A stretch of DNA of 64,000 bases from Hansfordia pulvinata. Lineage: Eukaryota > Ascomycota > Sordariomycetes > Xylariales. Shown piece after piece: positions 54,573 to 64,000 of the stretch (position 1 is the stretch's first letter; each line of letters opens with the position of its first letter). The position numbers and the translations under genes are program-made. The stretch spans positions 124,001 to 188,000 of the forward strand of contig BJKQ01000025.1 of NCBI GenBank assembly GCA_006538405.1. The letters run 5' to 3'. The notes beneath the pieces are model-generated. The model made no database searches. It saw nothing but the letters and a program-made list of their open reading frames with translations, and was not told the origin of the DNA.

Positions 54573-54911
54573 TTAGTTCATAATGTGTGCGCGGGACGTT
54601 GTTCTTTTAATACTCGTAGACCCCCCTCCTCCGCTGCTTGAATTATCTTCGTAAATAAGCTGAACCATGTCTTCATTTAGCTTTCTCGGCCCCTTGTACT
54701 CGTACGTCCCATGGTGGCCGGAAAACGTGCTAGATCCAGATATCGGAACTTCCCGACGCACGGGATCAATGCAAGGTGGTAGGGCTGAGGCTGGATTGGC
54801 TAGTGGTCTCCTTTGTTCCCTGCAATGGGATTGGAAACTTGCGGATCGATCTATGGAGAAACATCCCGTTTCGATCCTTGTGTGGAGCTTAGGCGGGGAC
54901 TTGCGATGCAT
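54573..54911 (-). CDS. Possible small protein, unknown
   Basis: An ATG at 54911 opens 112 codons (MHRKSPPKLHTRIETGC start; GHHGTYEYKGPRKLNEDMVQ later; a Gly/Ser run near the end). A good TATA box on the same strand lies at 54991-54983, about 75 bases upstream. A shorter out-of-frame ATG (14 codons) precedes it, which weakens the case. It ends about 140 bases before the small secreted protein gene on the same strand and could alternatively be part of that gene's long 5' UTR. No family recognised. Confidence 0.35.
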   Translation of the reverse strand: MHRKSPPKLHTRIETGCFSIDRSASFQSHCREQRRPLANPASALPPCIDPVRREVPISGSSTFSGHHGTYEYKGPRKLNEDMVQLIYEDNSSSGGGGSTSIKRTTSRAHIMN

Positions 54912-54982
54912 TGGAATAAGATGAGCCCGTCATATGAAGAAGGGATTTCGGGTGGAGACAGCGGGTAACAGTTTACGCAGCG

Positions 54983-54991
54983 TATTTTATA
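54983..54991 (-). promoter_or_regulatory. TATA box, minus strand
   Basis: On the minus strand this reads TATAAAATA. It is placed to serve the 54911 frame and possibly also the small secreted protein gene further downstream. Confidence 0.5.
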
Positions 54992-55088
54992 CAAAGGAAC
55001 CCTCTTCCTCTCGTCTTGACCCTACTACCTAGGTACGTAGAAAACACAAAAAGAAGAGAAGAGAGACAGAGAACGGGAGTGGGGGAGC

Positions 55089-55330
55089 TTACTTCTTGCA
55101 ATGCCTAAAATTTGTCGGTGCTGGCGCCGGATCAGCTTCAGGGAAGCCAATCGCGACCGCAATTACGTCAGCGGCTCGGTAGAGCCATGGGCGTTGGGAT
55201 GCGGGCTTGCCGAGTGCTTACCAAGAGGAACGGAGGTCTCCATACGTACCGGAGCATAAGTGACGTTAATCTCGGAAGTGGCCGTTATGAGCTGGGGGTT
55301 GTCTCCCTCGGCCGAGCGGCCGGCACAATC
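55089..55330 (-). CDS. Possible last exons of an unidentified small gene
   Basis: Two pieces splice in phase: 55330-55222 (after a TTTAG acceptor; DCAGRSAEGDNPQLITATSE, then INVTYAPVRMETSVPL) and 55135-55089 (ADPAPAPTNFRHCKK, stop), over an 86-nt intron with a GTAAGC donor and CTGAC inside. The peptide looks like a secreted or extracellular tail. A possible first exon lies far upstream at 55759-55679 (81 nt, GTAAGA donor, also phase 0), but that would need a 348-nt intron, long for this organism. Speculative. Confidence 0.25.
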
Positions 55331-56177
55331 CTAAATCGAGTGAACAAGGTACTTCCATAAATCAATGAAACTAGATATTTGACTGTTCATCAAGATATAC
55401 GAGGGATGTAACAGGCCCCTGTATGTAAATCTTGTTCAAACTCTTAATAAAGTGTGGTGCCCTCGATGCTAGCTGGCCGGTGTGACTAGACCGAGCTTAC
55501 ATCCATAGTAAAATGAAGGGTTATATTATTGAGCACGACTTCTCTTCATGAGTCTGTTCTTCATTGGGTAGCCATAAATTACATAGCGAAGTCGAGCTTA
55601 TCTCCTGTATTTGTTGGCTCTATCGGTGGACGAGCACTATGGTTGTGCGGCAGTTCAGGTAGATCTTGAGTTTCTTACAATAATGCAGATTATTTCGGAC
55701 TGGTCGCCATGACTTAAAGCCTCCCTATTCCACTGGCAATCTTTGAAATCAAACTCCATAGTGTTGGATTACAGCTCCTCCGTCGCGGTGCAGCGGCGGC
55801 GTGCTAGGTGATAGAAATCCTTAAAGGCTAAAAGTACAGGTAACAAAAGCTGTGCTAGCTTCTATCTGAGAGCTACAGTATACACATATGGTCAGAGACA
55901 AGACCCAGGTTCGTAAGACCTACAAGTTTTACGCGCGTTCTTTCCGTCACTGCATTTAAACGTTATTACATTTATTATTAACCTAAGCACCCAACCCGTT
56001 TACAAATTTCAGCCATAAGATTGCGGCTCGTTGAGACGAGAATTTGGTACTCGTAAATGTAACCTTCTCGGTGGATTCCAGTTTCATCATCATGCCTGTC
56101 TGTCGCGCGCAGCGTCCCGCACACTCTGAGCGTCGCCTATCAGCCCTCTCATAACACGGTCCTAAAGCACGAGAATG
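55331..56177. other. Intergenic, no confident gene
   Basis: Apart from the possible far exon at 55759-55679 described with the preceding entry, nothing with coding character was seen. It includes the 3' flank of the dehydrogenase gene. Confidence 0.35.
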
Positions 56178-57138
56178 TTAATCAAGGCGGCCCAGAGGAA
56201 AAGAACCATGAACAGTTATTTTGGAAATAACGGCTGTGCAACGTACCCAAATCCGAGTAGGCAACCACCACTTGATATACTTAAACACGGGCCACGCTAA
56301 CGTGCCTAAGTAGATCTGTCCCCAAGCGCCCCTCTCAACCTGGGCCACAAGCTGCCGGGCGATGTCGTCCGGCTCGCTCTTCGGCGGGGTTTCGGCCTCG
56401 CCCACAGCCATGTCGTGAATGAACTTAGAGATAGGAGCATAGAACGAGGATTCCGGGAGCGGCTCAAAGGTCTGGTTAGGGTGGAGCTTAGTTTCGACGA
56501 GTCCAAGCATCAAAGTGATGACGCGAACGTCCAGGGGTTCTAGCTCTAGCCGCAGAATCTCGGAGAGGGCCGTGACGGCGGCTTTAGAGGCGGAGTAAGC
56601 ACCTAAATCAATCCCCCACAACGAGGACGGATCAGCCAATCACTCTCAAAAGTAACCCCACATGCGCTACTGCGTGGCATTCTGAAAGGTCTGACTTACC
56701 CATGTGTGGCATGTTGGTGGCGGCGATTATCGAGCTGACGTTGATGAGCACAGCGCGGTCCCGCCCGACCATGAGATCCACGCACGCCCGGGTCAGCTGC
56801 ATCGTCCCCACAACGTTGGTCTCGTACACGCGCCGCAGGTCTTCGGAGCTGGTGTCGAGTACGGGCCGGGTGAATCCCATCCCAGCATTGTTGATAAGCA
56901 CGTGCAGACCGCCCGCCGCCGACTGGATCTCCTTCACCACGGCCTGAACCTGGGAGGCGGACGTGACGTCAAGACTCATCGTCGTGACGCGCTCGAGAGC
57001 GGCCACAGACTTTGGTATCTTGGCGAGCTGGCGAGCCGTGGCGAAGACGTGATAGCCTTTGTCGTGCAGCGCCTGGACGATGTGAGGGCCGAGGCCGCCC
57101 GCAGAGCAGCCTGTCACAAGGGCGTATCGACGAGACAT
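56178..57138 (-). CDS. Short-chain dehydrogenase/reductase, Ayr1-like
   Basis: Classical SDRs are NAD(P)H-dependent oxidoreductases; Ayr1-type members reduce 1-acyl-dihydroxyacetone phosphate in lipid synthesis, although many relatives act on other substrates. Two exons, 57138-56700 and 56602-56178, join over a 97-nt intron (GTAAGT donor, TTTAG acceptor) in phase to give 287 residues. The nucleotide-binding loop is TGCSAGGLG near residues 9-17 with an extended Gly pattern; LDVT, NNAGMG and the catalytic Ser in LINVSSII follow; the splice creates PHMGAYSASKAAV, supplying the Tyr-x-x-x-Lys pair. LRLELEPLDVRVI and a C-terminal hydrophobic segment (IYLGTLAWPVFKYIKWWLP) are typical of the Ayr1-like group and hint at membrane or lipid-droplet association. 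A TATA box lies at 57226-57220. It is the last gene before the terminal RIP block. Confidence 0.92.
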
Positions 57139-57219
57139 GATTGGATTATATGTAGAGAGCTGACTGAAAAATATCTGTCCTCTGCTAATGAATGATGAAT
57201 CAAACAAAGAAGGAGGGGC

Positions 57220-57226
57220 TTTTATA
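57220..57226 (-). promoter_or_regulatory. TATA box of the dehydrogenase gene
   Basis: On the minus strand the sequence reads TATAAAA, about 83 bases upstream of the ATG at 57138. Spacing and sequence fit a core promoter. Confidence 0.55.
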
Positions 57227-57374
57227 ATCGTTGTGATTCTAATATATTTAACTTGGTTCATTACCAATGAGCCGTAAAATCCATTTCTCACGGAAACGCA
57301 CCTCGGTCGTCGGCGTTCTTTGTTGTGTCGTACAACGCAGGCATAGGAAGCTATATTCCTCCGCGTCGTGTCAC

Positions 57375-57403
57375 CTCGGCCTTCGGGGTTTTACAAGGCC
57401 GAG
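57375..57403. repeat. Perfect 9-bp inverted repeat (hairpin) at the edge of the RIP block
   Basis: CTCGGCCTT at 57375-57383 pairs perfectly with AAGGCCGAG at 57395-57403 across an 11-base loop. It lies in a G+C-rich strip between the dehydrogenase promoter and the A+T-rich block. It could be the end of a mobile element or chance. Confidence 0.7.
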
Positions 57404-57639
57404 GCCTACGGCCGCTAATCAGCGTGATCGCCGATACATAAGGGTCCCCGAAGCCATGCGACGCCCTTCGCAGCCGTTATAAGCTTTGCGATTAATAGCT
57501 TGGCCTGGTTGCATTCGTGCTCGTAAACATATTAATAAAGGCGTTGGTCCGCCCACGCCCGAGCGGATAAGCCTGTACGTTAGGTGTTCCTATAATGAGC
57601 ACTCACAGACGGCGCTACTACGAAACCTCACGATCCACG

Positions 57640-60600
57640 ATCTCGTCGTTATTTAGATTAAAAGAACGTCGAGCCGAAGATGTAATATTTATCAAATTAA
57701 ATATCTATTTTTTAATTAAAAAACAAAGCCAGGTCTTTATTTAACTTAATATTTAAACCCCTTTATTATTCTTTATTTTATTTAAATATTTTATATAAAA
57801 AAATAACTTAATATTAAAAGATTTCCTTAATAAAACAAAATAAATACATATTTACCCGTATTGTTTTTAAGTAAATTCAATTTTCACATGTATCTTATAT
57901 ATTATTATATTTTACTTTAATTTAATATTAACCCTGTTATTATAATATAAAAATATAATTAAAAGCGATGTTAAAAAATACTATTCTTAAATTTAAATAT
58001 TAAAGTCTTTTAAAAATAAAATAAAAATAAAGCTATAATTATAAGTAAGAATTATGTTTTAATTATATATATAAAGAAATCTTACTTTATAAGCTATAAG
58101 AATATATAATTAAATATTTTTTACTTTAAAGCTTAAATAATTTTTTATTATTCCTTTTATTATAAAGACTTATATGTAACGACCTGGATTTTTCTTAAGA
58201 AAAATATAAAGTTAATTTAAGGTTTTATATTTTAAAAGAACACTTAAAAGGTCGTTTATCGGTAAACAATAAGTAATTAATTAATAATAAGTAATCGGAA
58301 GTATTAAATAAGTGGTAAACTATTATTAAAAGGTTACTTTTATTTAAGAATAACTTAAATACTTAAATTAATTATTAAGGTAATAAATAATTAAATATAT
58401 AAAAAACCTTTTATCTTTATATGTTTTTTATTCCCTTATTAATACCGTGTCCCAGATCATATTTTTTAAGGTGATCTTTATTTTACTTATAACCTTTTTC
58501 GTAAGCGTTACCTTAATTATAATGATTATAATAAGCGTATAAACTGCTTATTATTTTAATAATAATCTTAATTATATAATCTTATTTTATATTTCCACCT
58601 TTCTTTATATATATAATTAATTTAACGTTATTTTATATAATTATTAATTTATAAGTCTTTTACTTATATTAATATAACTTATTTTACCGGTTTAATAATT
58701 AAGTTTATAATATTATACCTTTTTTTTAAGTTATTTATCCTTAATTAATAAATATAAAAAATATATATACTTTATTATAAGCGTAACCTTTATACTTTTA
58801 TTTATCTTTTTTATTTTTCTTATTTTTATTAATTATATTAAGTTTATTTTAACCTTCCGCGCGATTTATTATTATTAAGCGTTAATATTTATCGGAATTT
58901 ATTACGCTTAACGGTATAATTACGGATATACCGTGTTTTTATTATTTTAAGAATAAGAAATTAAGTTCTTATTATATCTTTAAAAATAAAAGTTATTATT
59001 AAAAATATATTTATTATAAGCGTTTTTATAATAATATTTTAATAACGTTATCCTTTAAATAAGTTATAATTTAATAATATAAGCTTAAAGTTAAAAAAGA
59101 GGAGATAAGTAATAAACTCTTATTTTTATATACTTAATTAATAAAGCTTTAATTTTAATTAACGTTAATTATTAATCGGTTAAGCCGTATTTAAAAGATA
59201 AAATCTTAAATAAAAGAAAAACGTTTAAATTTTTTTACTTATAAAATAATAAAGTTAAATAAAAAGAACGGTATATTCTTTACTTTAAATACTTATAAAC
59301 GGTGTTTAATTAATAACTTATAATATATCGGAGTTCTTAATAATATAAATTAATTAATATTTAAGTTAAATTCCGATTTTTCTTTTATAAACTTCCTTAT
59401 TTTATTTAAAGAGCCGCCGGTCTTTATTAATAATATTATTTTAATAATTAAGGATAATTTAAGTAATTTTTAAGTTTTTAAGTATTTTCCGATAATAAGT
59501 AACCTTTTTATTATATTAAATACTTTATTATAAATTCTTATTAATATAAATTTAATATTTTTTTAACCTTAAATTCTTAAGTGTTAATATCGGCTTTAAT
59601 TTTAATTTCGAGTTATATATTAACCGGTGTTAATTTTAATAATAAAACGTGAAATATTAAATAAATTCTTATAATATCGGGTAATAATAATTTATAATTA
59701 ATTAATAAAATAACTTTATTAATTTTAAATAATTTAATCTTCTTAAAATTTAATTTATTATTAAATCTTTTAATTAAAATATTTTTATATAATAAATAAA
59801 CCTTATCTCCTTTTTTAAAAGTCGGCCTTAATAATTAATAGTTATTATAATATCGTTTTATACGTTATTAAATCGTTATAAGCTTTATATAAAGGTGTTT
59901 TTAAAGTGTTATAAAGTGTTTAACTTAAATAATAACTTTTAAAGCGTTATTATTAATTATTACTTATTATAATCTTTATAAGTTAAATCCGTAATTCGTA
60001 TAAAAAGGTAATATCTTTATATTTTTATTATTTAAGTTATTATATATAAATTTTACTTTAAGTAAAAAGGATACTTAATTATTTTATTTAAAGTTAACGT
60101 AATATCTTAAATATTATTTAAGTACTTAATTAAATCGTTTTATATAACCGTTTATTTATAAGTAATATATTATTAATATCTTATATTATACTTTAAATTA
60201 TTATATAAATAATTTTTAAAAGTAAAATATAAAAAGTTTATCTTAATCTATGATAAGTTCTTTAAGTAAGCTATATTAATTAAATATGGTCTTATTTATA
60301 AGTTATATAATTTATATTATAATTATAATTTCCTTAAATAATTAAAACTTTATAAACTTAATAAGTTATTTTATATAAATTATAATATTATTATAAACGA
60401 TTTTAATTATTAAATTTATAAATAATAATAACTTTATAATAAAGTTTATTAAAACCGATTTTTATATTTTATCTTTAAAAGGTATAAGTTAAAGTTCTTT
60501 ATAAGGCTTATAATATATTGCTTTAAATTAAATATATATATCGTATTCTTTAATTATTATTTTAATTAATCTTTTAAGGTTTAAAAAGTCGTAATCGTGT

Positions 60601-63600
60601 TATACTTATTATATAATTTTTTAAATTCTTTAATAATTATAAAATAAATCTTTATAAATCGTTATAATAAGTTGTTATTATAATAATATAAGTATAAATC
60701 GTTTATTATAAAAGAGTATAACTTTATTAAATTATTTAAAAAGGTTAAACCGTTTTATTATTTAATAATACTTTTAAATATTATGTTTTTTATTATAATT
60801 TATAATTAAATTATTCTTTTTTAACTTAAATAAATCGGATTTATTATATAAAATTAAGTTTCCTTTTTTATCCTTTTTTAAGATAAATTATAATTTTATT
60901 ATTAAGTTTATCGTGAAATAATTAAATCGTTTATTAAAAGTATCGGCTTTAATATTCTTTTTACTTTTATAATATTTAATCTTAAAGTTAAATTTTAAAA
61001 GAATCTTTATTTATTGAATTTATCGCTTATTAAAGACTTTATTTTTAATAAAAGTAATAAGATTCTTATAATTAATTTAAATAACTATAAGCGTAAAGGT
61101 GTTATTTAAATAATGCCTTTATTCTTTAAATACTTTAATAATAATTATAAGCTTTTTATCGTGTATTATATAATTAAGTTTTAATTTATTAAATCTTTTT
61201 AAGAAAAAAGCTATAAAGTGTAACTTATTTAATTCGTCTTATTATTTAAGTTATCCTTTTATAATAAAGTTATTAATATTTATTTCGATTTTTATAAGTT
61301 TATTAAGGTTTATTATTAATATAATTAATTCTTATATAATAATATCCTTAATTATATTAAATATTATTTAAAGTTTATCGTTTTATTTAAAAAGGCGATC
61401 CTTTTTTATTATATTAATAAGTAATATAATATATTTATTATACCTTTTAATAAAAGCGTAATAATAATTTATAAGTTTAATAAACGATCGGATATCCGAA
61501 ATATTATTAAGAATAAGTTAATCCTTAATTACTTAAATCTTAAATTATTATATTAAGACTTTCCTTAATTAAATAATATATTTAATAAAATTAACTTTTA
61601 TTTAATAAAATTAACTCTTTTTAAGTTAACTTAAAGGTTAACGTTTTAAAAGGCTTAAAAGACTTATATTATATAACTTATATAATCCGTTTTATTTTCC
61701 GAATAAATTAAAATATTGTTAAGGTATATTATAATAAAAATATTAAAGTAAGGTTTAAAAGTGTTATTAATTATATTTTAAAAATTAATTAAAGCATTTA
61801 TAAGTTTAAAAGGTATTATTAAGTACTTAAAATATCCTTTAAGTGTCCGGAACGCTATTTTTTATTTATCTCCTTTTAAGATTTTAATAAAATAATAAGC
61901 GTTTATTAAATTTATCGCGGTAAAGATCTTAACTTTATATAATTAATTTTTAAGCACTTTAATTAAAGGTAAAGGATATCGGTTTTTAATTATAATATTA
62001 TTAAGTTATTAAAAGTTAATATATATCCTTTAAAATCCGTCCTTTTTAAGTATAAATAAAATAAGGTAATTAATTAAAAACGTAAATAATTTAATATATC
62101 CCTTTTTAAAATCTTATTATAGCTTTTTTTAAGCTTAACGCGTTATATTAAGTTTAATAAGTAAACGGACTTAAACGTTAATTAAGTTCCGTTTTTAAAG
62201 GGTATTATATAATCGTAATTCGAGTATAATAATAAGCCGTTTATTATATTAAATTTATTTTAAAATAATATTATAAATTATTAATACTCCTTAAGTATTA
62301 CTTATTTTAATAAGTAATCCTTTTTTATTATCTTAATAATAACATGTTTTATAAATATGAACTTAAATCCGTTTAATAATAAAGGCTTTATTTTTAATTA
62401 AGTATTATAATTTTTTTCTTAATATTTTTTATAAAAAAAGGTTAATACTTTAATTAATTTTAAAATTTATTAATTATAATTAAAGTATCTTTAAGATTAT
62501 CTTATTTAAGATATTAATAATATTTAATTAAAGTCTTATAAATCGATCTTAAATAATAACCGAAAAGGGCGTAATCTTGTATTCGATTTATTTTTAAGCT
62601 TTTTTTAAATAACTCTTATTTATTATTATAAATTAATATAAAGCGTTTTTTATTTTATAATAATTTAAATTTATTAACGATTTATAACGATTTTAAATTT
62701 TAAGTCGATCCGTTATCGATTAATACTTAAATTCTTTTTAATTTATAATATACTATTATATTAAGTTATATAACTTTATTTTTATTAAAGGCTTATTTTA
62801 TTATATAAGTTCTTTTTATTTATTACCTTAAATTAATAATAAAGTACTTTAATTTTTTAAGTATTATTATATCGTTACTTATATTAAGTTATATTATTAA
62901 AAGTTACTTATAAAAGCCTCGCTTTATTATAATCCGATATTTAAAGATAAAGCATATTATTTATTATTTTACGGTAATAATTTAATTAATAAGTTATTAA
63001 TATATTTTAAAGTCCGATTTTTAAGTATTAACTTTTTAATTAAATATTATACTTACTTTATAAGTTTAACGCGTGTTACGCACACGGTTCCTTTTAATAA
63101 GTTATAACGTTATTTTAATTTTTTATAAGGTATAAAAGTGTTCCTTAATAAGATATAAAGGTTTTATTAATATAAAGTAATTAAAGTATTAATAATATTA
63201 TAATTCTTATATTAATTTAAAAGTTTTAACTTTTATAAGGAAGTAATAATACTTAACTTTATCGGTTAAGTATTATTAATAAGTAATATAAATATAATTA
63301 TATTATACGATCTCGTTATATTAAGTATTATAAAGAATTAAATTATATACGTTTTTATATACCTTTTTTAAGTCTTTTTTATTTAAGATTATTATAAGTT
63401 CTTTTATATTATTAAAAGTCTTATTATAATAAAAGAAATCTTTCTTTTCTTTTTCGTTAAATAAATATTTATATAAGCTTTATACTTAATAAGTTTCCGT
63501 TATATCGCTTAATTTATTATAATTTTTTTAAAGGTATTCCTTAAGCTTAAATATAAGTATTTATTTATAAGGCCCTTTTAAAGATTAAATATATATTAAT

Positions 63601-64000
63601 ACGTTAATTATTACGTTTACTTTTTTATTAAATATTTATTATCTTATTATAAGATTATAATAATCTTTATAATCTTTAATTTATTTAATTAAATCTTATT
63701 AATTTTCTCGGTTTTAAGTAATATTTATCTTAAAATAAAGAGCTTATTTATTCTTTATAATTGCTTTAAAAATAAAGGAGTTAAATAAGTCTTATTTTTT
63801 TTATAAGTAATTTTAATACGTTTTTAAGTCTTATTATTTTTAACTTTTAATATATTATTAATAATATTATAAAGGTTATTATTATATTATTTATTAAAGA
63901 GCGCGTATAATTAAGGATTATTTATAAATTCGTTAAAGAATTAAACTTTTTATTTTAAATAAGCAGCTTATTCTTTTATTATAACTTATTAATATTTATA
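57640..64000. repeat. Large A+T-rich block with RIP signature
   Basis: More than 6.3 kb, by eye about 85-90% A+T, with no long open frames on either strand, running off the end of the window. CA and TG steps are almost absent, while AA/TT/TA dominate and the few remaining C and G sit mainly in CG, CC, GG and GC steps. This is the expected result of heavy repeat-induced point mutation on repeated DNA, most likely retrotransposons. No terminal repeats or protein remnants could be assigned with confidence. Confidence 0.9.

Noticed and set aside
57640..64000. Possible reverse transcriptase or RNase H traces in the A+T-rich block
   Set aside because: A few spaced residues can be imagined near 61900-62030, but with this composition such matches arise by chance, and stops occur every few codons in every frame.
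1..64000. CRISPR arrays, bacterial operons or ribosome binding sites
   Set aside because: The gene structure is eukaryotic; all tandem repeats lack the spacer pattern of CRISPR.

Overview
The window looks like chromosomal DNA of a filamentous ascomycete (Pezizomycotina, most likely Sordariomycetes). The signs are: genes split by short introns of about 48-154 nt with GTRAGT-type donors and CTGAC/CTAAC-like branch sites; a HET-domain protein; secreted plant cell wall enzymes; and long A+T-rich blocks almost free of CpA/TpG, as left by repeat-induced point mutation (RIP). The species cannot be named from the sequence. All identifications rest on motifs and reading frames; no database search was possible.

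Layout. 1-6.9 kb: a degenerate A+T-rich edge, a two-exon gene of unknown function (1608-2973) and a secreted SurE-type phosphatase/nucleotidase (5335-4031). 7.0-9.8 kb: a three-exon HET-domain protein with a doubled proline-rich motif. 13.9-16.6 kb: a 901-residue single-exon protein with a C-terminal Ulp1-like (C48) cysteine protease domain. 19.1-22.3 kb: a divergently transcribed hemicellulase pair, GH62 arabinofuranosidase and GH10 xylanase; the xylanase reading frame breaks near its signal peptide. 23.2-24.8 kb: a cytochrome P450 of the CYP52-like type with a coding minisatellite. 27.6-28.6 kb: a zinc metalloprotease without a visible signal peptide. 30.1-31.4 kb: a four-exon protein with a possible His/Cys permuted-papain arrangement.

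31.8-33.5 kb is a RIP-degraded block. It is followed by a gene-poor accessory stretch (33.5-43 kb) holding two predicted secreted proteins (35355-36204 and 37799-38401), a possible small three-exon gene behind a strong TATA box (36581-37025) and decayed coding remnants. 43.1-48.2 kb carries two unrecognised coiled-coil proteins on the minus strand. Between 48.9 and 56 kb most sequence is non-coding, but splicing reveals a small cysteine-rich secreted protein (54431-53924) whose exons are individually too short to stand out. A short-chain dehydrogenase of the Ayr1-like type (57138-56178) is the last gene before a 6.3-kb A+T-rich block that runs off the end.

The GH62 and GH10 genes plausibly work together on arabinoxylan. 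The secreted proteins next to RIP-degraded repeats fit the compartment in which fungal effectors often lie, but that role is inferred. No tRNA, rRNA, CRISPR array or intact transposon was found.
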